Source: Cornus controversa (lineage: Eukaryota; Streptophyta; Magnoliopsida; Cornales; Cornaceae). From it: 64,000 nucleotides of DNA. The notes beneath the pieces are model-generated. The model searched no databases. It was not told the DNA's origin and saw nothing but the letters and a program-made list of their open reading frames with translations. Shown in pieces: positions 1 through 11,900 of the stretch. The first letter of the stretch is position 1. Each line of letters begins with the position of its first letter. A program made the translations under genes and the position numbers. The stretch lies in the NCBI GenBank assembly GCA_026545225.1, contig CM048849.1, positions 50,022,336 to 50,086,335 on the forward strand. The letters run 5' to 3'.

Positions 1-599
1 AAGTATGTTAATTTAATGCAAACATTTATGGGAGTATCATTTCTTGCATAATAGTTTGTCTCTTGCATTAAATTGGAAGTAAATTTATTTTCCTCTCTCT
101 CTATCTCCACTTTATGAGAAACTTATGAAAATTCTATGTACTATATGTATAATGTATCTTGGTTGTTCCTTAAATTTAAATCTCTTAAAAATTCATAAGC
201 TAAAAGCAAGCTATTTAGGATAATAAAGCCTCAACTAGTTTGAAGTATGTACTCATTTGTAATTTTCCCCAAATTGAGAAATTTTATAAGTTTGGACATT
301 GTTCGTGCGAATCTTACCATTAATTTCTCGCATTCAATCAATCCAAAAGAGATAATCCAAACATGGTCTCAATAGTCTACACAAATAATATTTCTTTTTT
401 TTCTAATAATTCATAAATACATACATACATACGTGTGTGTGTGTGTGATTAGATTTGAGAGACGATATTTGCACTCTGTTTTTTAACGTTTAGACTCCAC
501 TTGCCTTTTTTCTTTTAAATAAAATGACAAGAATGTCCCAAAACTCATTAATGCATCATTCCTTATTTTATAATACTATAACTACCCTTTATACTACAA

Positions 600-926
600 A
601 CTTTAACTATTTTTACGTTCTTTACCAATAACTTTTTTCTTGGGTCATTATTTATATATAGGTACTTTTTTTTTATTTGGTCAAAAGAGATAATCATTTT
701 TTGATAAATTTTTTTGGGTCATGTCAAAAGAAATAATTTAATTAACAAAAATAACTTTTTTTTTAATATGGTCAAAAAAGATACTTTATTCAACGTAGAT
801 AATTTTTCTTGGGTAAATTAAGAAAAACTTTATTCAACAAAAATAATTCTTTTTGGAATCATTTTCTCTTTTTTTGCATACCATACTTTTTTTTCGGTCC
901 TATCGAATGAGATATTTTATTCTAAT

Positions 927-965
<39 letters not shown>

Positions 966-1195
966 CATAGTATACTTTTTTTTCATGTCAAAAGAAATAA
1001 TTTATTCAATAGAGATAGCTTCTTTTTGCATTTTTTTTATTCCTGTAAAAAGAGATAATTTATTCAACCTATATAACATTTTTTTCTGGTCTTGTCAAAA
1101 GAGATAATTTATTCAACATAGATAAATTTTTTTTTTGTTCTGTAAAAAAAGATAGCTTTTTTTTATTTTTTTTTATTCCGTCAAAAGGGAACCAA
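600..1195. repeat. Degenerate tandem repeat, roughly 50-70 bp units
   Basis: The phrase TCAAAAGAGATAATTTATTCAAC followed by a T-rich spacer recurs many times with substitutions and variable T-tract length, for example near 680, 725, 768, 1000, 1050 and 1095. A (TA)n tract of about 30 bp at 930-962 is embedded in it. The short open frame across this tract is only a by-product of the TA repeat. No coding content is visible. Confidence 0.65.
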
Positions 1196-2262
1196 AAACA
1201 TTAAAGATTGAAGACATAGAAAATGATATCTAAAAGAGTAGTTGTGTAATTTGAAAAAATATAATCATTCACTTGTAAAGTTAAAATTAGAAATGTAATT
1301 TCATTTAATATAAAAGTACAAATATAAAAAATGACTTGCTCCATTAAATTTAAGGACTCCCTTTGCAGCGACCTTAAAGTCATCACTAAACTTAAATATT
1401 ACATTTTGTTCCAGTCATTTGTATTTTTCTTAACGACATTTAATTTACTGGGGTATCAAATTTGAGCAAATGATTCTTTACAAGGAGTCGTTATACTACA
1501 TGATTCGTACACTATTTGATTGTGACTACTTATAATTATGCCATTGATTTGCAACGAAATCTCATGAATTATAAAGGGGCAAATTAGACAGGTTACCCAA
1601 CCCTAACTACACCAAAATCGCATGTGTTTTTTGTTTTTTTAAAACATGCATGTGTTATTGACGTAACAATATATATATATATATATACACTCACACACAC
1701 TAGGACCCAATCTATAACATTATTACTAACAGAATTATTATTAAAATGCAAGTAAGCTTTCATTTTTTCTTCATACTGAAAATGGACTTGAAACATTTTC
1801 AGGTTGATGGATAGTGAGGGTATGACTTTAACCCTCTACTTTATTGTTTCTTCTTTTAATATATAATTTCATTTGAAAAAATAAAAATAAAATATAAAGA
1901 ATAATGTCATGAACATATAAACTCAAGTTGAGTGTCACTGTAATCTAATTGACGGAGTGGAGAGAGTAACTTTAAATCCACAAAATTGTAGAAAAATTTG
2001 TTATATAATTGATAAACGAATTAATGAACTGTTTTTGTCATACAAGTATTTATAATAGAGAATATTTTTTTAAAAAAATTTTTTTGAAAAAATAGAATCA
2101 TACCTAGTTATAAAAAATTATTGATTAATAAAAATCAAAAGAATCCTAGTACATCTAAACATCTAACAAAATTCTTGAAATCTGTCCAAAAATAAGAAAA
2201 CGCAATTTGTGAACCCTAAATGAATGAATTTGATAGAAAAGTAGCGTAACAATAAAGCTCTT

Positions 2263-2351
2263 TTTTTTTTTTTTTTATCAGATAAGTAGAATCACACACA
2301 CACTGCCTCCAGGGAGTCTTTATGCAGCTGGACCAATTGGTCTTTGGCTAG
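2263..2351 (-). mobile_element. Short SINE-like retroposon with target-site duplication
   Basis: An 89-bp insertion begins on the + strand with a long T run, which is a poly(A) tail when read on the minus strand. It is flanked by a 13-bp direct repeat, CAATAAAGCTCTT, at 2250-2262 and 2352-2364. A poly(A) tail plus a 13-bp target duplication is the signature of LINE-mediated retroposition. The body is too short to assign to a named SINE family and no Pol III A/B boxes were recognised, so it is probably a 5'-truncated SINE or another retroposed RNA. Confidence 0.6.
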
Positions 2352-2543
2352 CAATAAAGCTCTTGATTTGTGTGAGTTGGACCAAAAAATTGTATCATCA
2401 CGCCCGTTTGACATTTTGACTATCCAAATGGGGTATATAGACTTCAACAATCATTTCTATATCATAACTCAATTCAACTCGAACAATTCAAGTATAATCC
2501 ATCCGTCAAAAAGTTCAATGTAAAATTGAAAAAATAAACTCAA

Positions 2544-3050
2544 GTGAATTACACTTGTCTCTACCGAGGTATAGCATAATTACACAAACATACCTTGTTG
2601 ATTCAAAAAATACAAACTAAATTCTACGTTATGCTATGTTTGGAAGAATCGGATTGACACTTTAGATTTGGAATTGGAGCAAATTTAGTTCAAACTTTAA
2701 ATTGAATTTTATCCAATTTTAGATCTAAAGTATTGGTTGGATGCTGCCAAACATTGCAGAAGGTACTTTGTAAGAAATTCCTACTCTACCCTTATGTCAA
2801 TAATGTCGAAGGACAAATTTTGCTTACGTTAGCAAAATAGAATTACACAAAATACTATATTTGCCATTAATTTTTTTTTAATTCACTTGTTAAATAAAAA
2901 AGATAATAATGGTTATAGACAAAAGGGTAAAATCACATTTGTTCTTAAGGTCATCCAACGGAAAAATCTGAACTAGGATATTGTAATTTTTGAATCAATA
3001 GAGGATGTGTATGTAATTATATCATATCTGACGAAGGTGAATGTAATTTA
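2544..3050. mobile_element. Degenerate inverted-repeat (MITE-like) element
   Basis: The left end (about 2544-2615) and the reverse complement of the right end (about 2980-3050) align over roughly 70 bp. Shared landmarks are GAATTACA/AAATTACA at the tip, an internal ATAATTACA, and TTGATTCAAAAA. The interior, about 370 bp, has no reading frame. The arms carry many mismatches and no clear target duplication, so this is an old non-autonomous TIR element of undetermined superfamily. Confidence 0.5.
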
Positions 3051-4119
3051 TCCAATAAAACTCATATTGAACTTCGTTGGTTTGTCTGACTCGGTCAAAC
3101 TTACGATGAAGGTTTTATAATGATCTTAATCTGACAAGTCTCCTGCAAATAGTGTTCAAAACAGTTTAAAATCATGTAAACATTGATAGAACCGTGTTTT
3201 GATAGGTGTCTTCTTTATACATATGGTTCATGTGATGTGATAAGATGAAATTAAATAATTCCTAAAAATAATTTATGACATGTATAAAGATAAATAAATT
3301 CTCAATAAGCTTTATTAAATAATAAAATTTTACCTTTTATCAATAATTTCAAACAAAGCTCTATAATTAATACAATTCCTCTTTTACCCTTTTCTTATAT
3401 CATGCATTTTATTTAACTAATTTTCTTCAAACTATTGTGCTAAAAATTTGATAGAATAAAAATAATTTTATAAAGAAAAAAGAAAAATTTTAAAATTCAC
3501 TTTGTATTTGAAACATTAAGATAATTTAATGCACCTTTTTTTAGATAATATCTTCTTGATCTTACAAAAATTTGATTTTGATTCTTGAGATTTTTTTAAA
3601 AAGAAATATGAAGTGAAAAAGTCAAAAATAATAGAAACAATTCATTTATTGTATTTTAATATGTTATGAATAGTTTATTATCGAAAATGAATTTGAAATA
3701 ATTTGTTATATGATGTATGAGTATTAATTTTGACAATAATTAGTATTTTTTTCAAATAGGTATTAGTTACAAAATATTGATAATTTAATAATAAAGGCCA
3801 ATAATTTGGAAATAATTTGTATTTTATTGAGAAAGGCAATAATGATAATTTAATAATAATAATAATAATACTGATAGTATAGACTGTATAGTATTGTAAA
3901 GTTCCACAATGGTGATGTATATATCTAGTTGTGGTAGAGGCTGTAGAGCTAGTAAAAGTCGTTCGTAAGGACTAGAATACGGTATATACATACACGCAAC
4001 CACTGTGTTTTCTATATATATACACAAGAACAATGATCTAGACGACGCAATGTTCATAACTGGATGTGCCGAGTTCGCGTGTAAAGAGATACCAGTCGGC
4101 AAGAGAACGCATGCAAAAA

Positions 4120-4515
4120 TCTCCCTCCCTCTCTCTCTCTCTCTCTCTCTGTCTATATATATATATAATATATATATGCGCGTACACACACACACACACA
4201 CACACAAAACCTCCGACACTTCCCTCTGTCGACTCTCATTTTCCCCATTTCTCTCTCTCTCTCTCTTTCTAGGTGATATCGATATAGTTCAGTAAAGAAG
4301 TTGCGTCTCAACTCGAGTCTATACACCTGAAAACCCGTCTATATATATATAGATACATATACAAAATATCGGCACTGTAGCCGCCGGAAGTTGATTCCGA
4401 ATTCGCCGGACGTGGTGGGAGCTTTATTTCAGGCTTTCAGCCACAGTCTATTTCTGTTCATTCAAGTCTCGGACATTTCTAGCTGGTAATCGTCAATTAT
4501 ATATCAGAGGTTTGT
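4120..4515 (+). promoter_or_regulatory. Probable core promoter and 5' UTR region of the DUF707 gene
   Basis: Pyrimidine tracts (CT repeats at about 4131-4150 and 4252-4270), a TATA-rich segment (about 4154-4177) and then a more GC-rich transcribed-looking stretch (4290-4480) lie upstream of the first coding exon. CT-rich Y patches are typical of plant core promoters and leaders. The nearest coding ATG is at 5996, so the leader must be spliced. Possible donors follow 4484 or 4509. No transcript is available, so the start site is a guess. Confidence 0.4.
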
Positions 4516-5773
4516 GTTATTCAATCTCTGTTTTCTCTATTTGTGATTCGAAATCGCCGAAATGGTATAGATGTTTTAATTTTCGGTTGGGTGTTTGTTT
4601 GTTGGATGACAGATTAGTCTAAGATCTAATGATCTAACTGTGAAAAACTTCAAAATTTCTGGTTAATAAGTTGTGATTTTTACTCTAAAGTTGGATTTTA
4701 TAGGTCTTTGAGAAAGATTGTTATTAAATGCATTGTTAATGTTTAGTGGTTATACTGAAAGCAAGTGTTTCAATGATTGAATCCGATGAAAACTTCAATT
4801 TTTTTCTTCTTCTTATTTTCCGCACAGAGATACGCATTTGTTTTCCGATATTAGCGATTGTTGGATTACGGGAGTAAGTTGCCTGTTGACTTTTGTTCGG
4901 AGAAAATGTTGGCGTCTTTCCGGGAATATATTTTCTGTATATATCCGTAAAAGGAGAAAAATGTTTTGGTGCAGGCCTTGGTTGATGTCTTAATTTTAGC
5001 TGGAGTTTCACTGATTTTGGTGTGCGATTTTCATTTCCTGATAAAAAATCAAGACTTTTTATTATTGTTTTGGTTTAATTGCTAGTTTTGCCATGTCTTG
5101 TCAGTTTAGATTTGAAAATTTAAACCATATATTGGCTGTGGGAATAATATCTAGGGCATGTTTTTTACTCCCCGTGTGTGTGATAGAGAGAGTTGCAACA
5201 CAAATATTGCACACAACCTGTATGTCATTTGTTCCAACCTCAGAATCACTCTACCAAAAGATATTGCGACATGAGCAACACACAACTTGCATGTCATTTG
5301 TTGAAATGCTAAATCACTCACAAACACACACGTACTTAGCATAAGATATTCAGGAACATTTTACTGATGTTAAAAGGTCCTTACTCAGTGCTGGTTACGC
5401 ATGTGGGGTGGAAAACTGGAGATGAACACAACGTATGGCATTATTTCTCATAAAGTGACTTGTTTTGAGACTTGAACTTGCATCCTCATGCTTGCTAACC
5501 CAAGCTTTTATCGTAATTTGTGAACAATGATAATCAAAATTAAGCCTGAACTATCATAATTTGGTACCAAAATATCCTGCATGTTTAGACATGTGGTGCT
5601 AAGCTTTATTACTATATTATTTTTTTCTCATTGTAAAATTTTCCAATGTATTTGTCACTTCCTTCACTCATGTGAATGCATTCATTTTCTTGAGAGATGT
5701 TATCTTCTCAGTGAAACATTTTGCTCGTAATTGTTCTTGATACTAATCTCTTCTTCACATGCCTTTACTGCAG

Positions 5774-5868
5774 TTTGTTATTTGAATAAATAGAATTTGC
5801 TTTTGTCTATGAGGGCATTTATATCATGGAGGTGGCTGTTGAGAAAAAGACATGTCTAATTTGATGGG
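5774..5868 (+). other. Candidate 5' UTR exon with two overlapping uORFs
   Basis: The segment is bounded by a good acceptor (TACTGCAG ending 5773) and a donor (GTACGT at 5869), and it precedes the coding exon whose acceptor ends at 5978. It holds an ATG at 5809 giving a 16-codon frame (stop to 5859) and an ATG at 5826 giving a 12-codon frame (stop to 5864), both ending inside the exon. If included in the mRNA, these uORFs would precede the main start at 5996 and could lower its translation. Use of the exon is inferred from splice signals only. Confidence 0.35.
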
Positions 5869-5995
5869 GTACGTTCTATTCATACGTGCATTTGTCTTAT
5901 TTTTATATTAAGTGTGTGGATAGAAGTTATGAGTACCTTGTCTATATTCTAATGGTCTAACTGAAAACTGTTTTATAGTTCCAAACAACATAAAG

Positions 5996-8900
5996 ATGGG
6001 AGTGCAGGGGAAATGCGGAGTTAAGATGAAACAACTACCGTTTATGGGAGTTGTTTGTACAGTAATGTTGTTCATTGTATATAGAACCACAAATTATCAG
6101 TATCAACAGACAGAGGTATGGTGTCACTTTCAAGAATTCAAATATTTCAACTTCGGGTGATCGTGTTTACTGCTAGTAGATTGTTTGACCTATTGATGGC
6201 ATCAAGATATCACACATTCTAGGGGTTCAATATGAAGATTTTCTAATACTACTTTACCAACTAGTACTACTACCACCTCAAGGAACACATTATATAATTA
6301 TTCAGAATAATTGTAAAAAATTTCAGTATAGAAAGATATCCTGGCCCATATTGTTATTCTTTTATGCTATCTTTTTTCAATCTTCATCTTGGGTCATGGA
6401 TCATTTGAGAGTTCTCACTCTGTAGTTAACTGTGTAGATTGATCCCCTGAAAATAGATCATCCCTATTGCTAATCAGCAAGTCACATAAATTTAATAACA
6501 TCCAGTTCTTGGTATACTGGGGTGCTTCCAAAGTTGGGTCTTTTCTTTCCTTTTTATCAGTTTCCTACCTGGTGCGTCAACTCATCTTTTTATTTTTATT
6601 TTTATTTTTTAATCATCAGATGGAGAAATTGCATCCCTTTTACACATTAAAGGTAAATAATTCACATCAATTCTTTTTTTTTTATTTATTTTTTTATAAT
6701 TGTTCATTTTTATTGTTTATTTTTAATTATTCTCTTTGCCATATCAGACATGAATTTTACCCCTCTTATTTTGAATTACGCGTGATAATTGATCTACAAT
6801 CTTTTGGAATTCTTTTAGCTGATTTATTCTACTTGTGAGGAGTGGATATTTTTTTCCCCAGAAAGTGTGGGGTTGATGATTCATTGCAAATGTTCTTTTA
6901 TATTTATTGTTTGTCTAAGTTGTTAATGATTCTCCGGTCTAGGATTCTGGTGTGGCTTCCACAAGTTTGGAGAGTTTACCCCGTGGTATCATTCAAGCTA
7001 GATCAGATTTGGAGTTAAAGCCTCTATGGTCAACGAGTAGTTCAAGGTCAAAGGTTAGATTCTGGTCCTGTTTTACTCTGGTGCATCAAAGAAAAAATTT
7101 ATTCTGAATTATGCACTTGACTTCTGGTCACAAAGTAGTTACAATTGGTTGAATTTGGGTAGACACCATTTTCTGTCGGTGGTTTTTTATATGCATGGTA
7201 CAATCTGTTAAAGCTGTGTTAGGGTCATACAAACAGTCTTTGAATTTTGTACATTAGCAACGTCTTATATATTTACATACATATACACATTATCAACGTC
7301 TTATATATATATACATCCAACTAATCTTTTACCTGGGTTGCAAATCCCAAGTTTGTCTATGGAGAGCGGATCTAAATGTAGTAGTGTCTATTTGATTTCT
7401 TCTAATTGCTAGGACCTCATTTCTAGAAGTATTTGGTTTCTTTCAATTTCCAGGTCAGTGTTTCTAGCAATCGTTACTTGCTGGCAATTCCAGTTGGTAT
7501 TAAACAGAAGCATAATGTTGATGCTATTGTTCAAAAGGTATAACAATTTATTAATCTTTTGACCTTTAAAAGGTATAACATTTCATTAATATTTGACATT
7601 TCATTGTGTGAAATTTTTTTGCCTAATTTTAGTGAATTCAGTTTCTTTCAGAGAATTTTACAATCATTTTATTCCATTATGATGGCCATGTGGATGGATG
7701 GTGGGATCTTGAGTGGAGTGACAAGGCCATACATATAGTTGCTCAAAACCAAACAAAATGGTAAGGTTAACTGTTATTAGTTGAGTTTTTTTGTCATGTA
7801 CATGAGTTTGAAAATTATTAGTTTATTGGAAGTAATTTATTTACGTAACCCTCTGGAGGAGATTCAAACACATATAAAATCAATTATGAATATCCAGTGG
7901 GGGCAGAATTTGATGAGTCCAGCTTGTGATGCCTCTTGGACCACAGTTTGACATAATCAGGTTATCTGAGCTACTTAAAGCCTTATAGGTTTGATTTAAG
8001 ATTTGCATAATACAATTCACATTTTTTCCACGGGCTTGAGACTATCTCCACAAGTACATGAAATGCTAAACAACCAATTAGTGACTCTTTTAATTTCGTT
8101 TATACCATATTTTTCTTTTTTCTGGGGATTTAAGTTGGGATATACTATGTAATGAGTTCTGAAGTTTGAAGTGGCTGAAAAGTGGAACGTTTTGGATCTC
8201 TTTGTTGGGTGGTTCTAATCAATTTTATGGATCCATTTTTCTTACTCTGAGATCTTTCTGGTGGACTTATCGAAAGGCAGCTCCTTGTTCTGCCTTTCCT
8301 GGAATGAATTTTTTTTCTTTTGAGGGAGGCATTCTTGTGCTTTCTAATCCAACTTAGTATGTAATAATAGATTTAATCCTTATATGGAGTCATTGTTTTA
8401 TTTTTATTTTAGGTGGTTTGCAAAGCGCTTTCTTCATCCAGCTGTTGTATCCATTTATGATTATATATTTCTCTGGGACGAAGATTTGGGGGTGGAGAAT
8501 TTTCACCCAGGAAGGTACAGCTAATGTGCTTTTAGTTTTCTCTGTTCAATTTTAATATTTTAATTTGAGAATGAATTGTTGGTAAAAATATTTCTTTGTG
8601 GATGCACTGGAAGTTTAGAACATGAACTTAAAAAGTTTAAATTCTGTGTATTTCTCAGAAGAATTATCACAATCTGTAACAAACATCTGAAACTCTGGTT
8701 CAACCTAAATGTTTAAAATTTTAAGTGTTTTTCTTGCTCTGATTTTTTTTTTTTGGTTGACACGATGGTGGTGTCAGGCCTCTTTGAGCACCCCATAATC
8801 CACCACTGGGCACATGCAATTCTCCTGTCTCACATGCACCGGGCAATTACCAGAAAATTCCCTGGGAGTGGCCCCCTCTCTTTGATGATTGTCTACACCT

Positions 8901-11900
8901 TTTTCTTCTCCCCCCCTCTCCCCTTTCTGTGTGTGTGTTCATGTCATTATTGGAAATTTTGGCATCTGAAGACAATCCAATTATATTTCGTCAGATCCGT
9001 TTGCACTTTCAGGAATTGAATACGTTACACAATTTATCTCAATTCTTTGGTGTGCGACGAAGCATCCAGGCTAGGATAAATATACTGGGAAAATTTATAT
9101 GCTCGAACATTTTTTCTTGATCTCTATTTGTGTATCGAAGTTTTATTTGTATTGTGGGCTTGTAATCTATCCACAACATATATGGATTTATTTGTTGTTT
9201 TTTTCTTTTCAGATACTTGGAAATTGTGAAATCCGAAGGACTGGAGATATCTCAGCCAGCTTTAGACCCAAATTCAACTGGTATACATCACAGGATTACA
9301 ATACGGAAGAGAACAAACAAGTTGCATAGGTGAATGGGTGGTGTTTGCAGCTGTACAGATAGAATATATATTTTATTAGGATTCATCTGATACTAAAATA
9401 TTAATCTATGCAGAAGAGTCTATGACTCCAGGGGTAGTGTAAAATGTTCAGATGCCAGTGAGGGGCCACCATGCACTGGGTAAGTTCCTGTAATTATATT
9501 ATGGACATCTTTATCTTCTATTTTCCCAGCCTTTTGTTTTTAGTTTGTGGAGTTGGGTAATTAACTTGGTAGTCATTTCCATATATCATGAAGCTACAAA
9601 GCTGCCTCATCAAAACATATGTAATCTTTCATTTTTTAGTTTTTATCTTGTAAATGCAGAGAACCTCCTACATATCTCAGAAAAAATATGAACTCCAAGT
9701 ACATTATTTGTCAACTCAACTAAGATGTGATTTCTTATGTTATGTATAAATATGACAATTACTCTATGTTTGCAGATTTGTTGAAGGAATGGCTCCAGTC
9801 TTTTCAAGATCTGCTTGGCATTGTGCTTGGCATCTTATTCAGGTGAATTTAGCTCTTTCTACTGTTCAGCTTGATTTGAATCATTTCAGTTGATATCTTT
9901 AAAATGTTATTGGAGCACATGTGGCTCTTATGTATCAGCATTGTTGTTAAAGATCTCATAGATTGCCATATAAATTTTACGATTGGTGACAAATCTTGTA
10001 TGTTTCTAGGATCAATCTTAATTGTAAAAAACCTATATTTTTTAACCATACAACTTCCATTTTGCCATAAAATAATATTAGGGTTGCATGTCAATTGTCC
10101 TTGTTGTACAGATAGAAAAGGAGCATACTTGAAAGTATAAAACCATGTTTTATATTTTATTTTCTCTGATTTTGGAGGAAGTGGATATTGTTTTGGCTTA
10201 ATTGTTGAGGAGCGTACTTGAAAGCATGAAACCATGTTTTATATTTTATTTTCTCTGATTTTGGTGGAAGTGGATATTATTTGGGCTTAATTGTTGAAAT
10301 CTTCTATATTGGGTGTGAGCCTGATTGGGAATTAAAAGAAGTTTCTGCCATCTAGAATTACTTATTTGTATAAATTAAATATCCGCCTGACCAATTACAC
10401 TTTGCCACTTCTTTTTCCTTTTGTGTGTGTGTTGTCAATTTGATAATATTTACAGAGTTGCTTCCCTTTTTGTTAGAATGATCTTGTTCACGGATGGGGA
10501 ATGGACATGAAACTTGGCTACTGTGCACAGGTGAGATTTATTATCTCAGAGTAACTCTGGCATTGTTTTGGGATATTATTTCTATCTGTATGCTACTTCT
10601 GAGATGAGAACCACTGAAGGTTTTGTTTTGTTGCACCCATCAGTATTTGTCTGTTATCATGAAAATTATCATTATTCTTTCATGCAGTTGTAGCGGTGAA
10701 ATGCATAATAATGATTTTCTGTGCAACTTCTTTTATTTCAAGTTTTCCATTACCGTGTATAGTTCATAGTCTTGGTAGTCTATGAGTTTTCTGTTGCTTT
10801 TTGTCATGAACAAACATCTCCACTTATATTTACCACGGTTCTTGAAAACATTCAGTGAACCATATATTTTGTTTGTTTTGGATGGACATAATTTTTTGTA
10901 CTGTGGAACAACATCTCAACATCTTAGAATATTTTTTTTTATTGCTTTGCTTTCTGAAGTAAATGAGTTGAACATAAAAAAGAATGACAATGAAGCCATC
11001 TTTGACAATGCACTTTGGAAGAACATCTTGAGAAGCAAAAAAAAAAGAGTTGTTCATTTTGGCGGACATCACAATTATCGCCGCCCAAGGTCCCAAACAA
11101 CAGCCAGCTTCCCACATCCACCGCTAGTGGTTCCATGATAAAACTCTATTATAACAATGTCATCACCAGCCAAAAAAGATTTCTGCATGGACACAATTTA
11201 TACCGCAATCTGCTCCTCTTGTCATAATCACCTGTGGCAGCATCATTGCTATTATTTCCTGGTAATACTGGCATCATTATCACTGCCACCTCCTTGCATA
11301 ACCACCACCACAATCATCATATCCTATTACCATAACCATCACCATGACTTCTAACAACATCATTACTGTGTCGCCATGAACCCATGTTAATTCCTTGCTT
11401 TCTACATTCTCATAATGCTCCAAATTTGAATAGCATTCAACTTGCCTCTTTTACTTATGGTTGCAGCCAAAAGGTAAAGAGCTAAAGTGTCAAATTAGTT
11501 GCCTTCTTTTGCTTCTCGTGTCTCTGTGCGTTTGTGAGAGTGTGTTTACCTTAAATCTATTAGTCCAAGTCCGTTTTGAATATATTACCTAAATATACAT
11601 TCTCATGGAACTCAGGTGTGGAAATGGCTACAATTTAAATGTTTCAAACGCACGTTTTTTGTTGTGTCATTCTTTCTGTCAAGCTATGACTAATAAAATG
11701 AAAAATTCAATTTCTCACTGTCTTTTGTATATTCTTTGGTTGTTTTTTCAATCTTTTTGTGTCTAAATACCATTTGTGAATGCCAATACCCATCCTTAAA
11801 GTTCTGAATAAACTTGGTTCTTGACAGGGGGACCGGACAAAGAAGGTGGGAATTATTGATCGTGAATTTATAGTTCATCAGGGCATACAAACTTTGGGCG

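Larger units (their letters stand above)
1..4200. other. Gene-free flank upstream of the DUF707 gene
   Basis: No reading frame here has the composition or splice structure of a plant gene. The stretch is AT-rich, with the degenerate repeat at 600-1195, a SINE-like insertion at 2263-2351, an inverted-repeat element at 2544-3050 and simple repeats. Otherwise I see nothing in it. Confidence 0.6.

Noticed and set aside
4005-4295. Frames across the CT, TA and CA repeats before the DUF707 gene
   Set aside because: Low-complexity translations of simple repeats in the promoter and leader.
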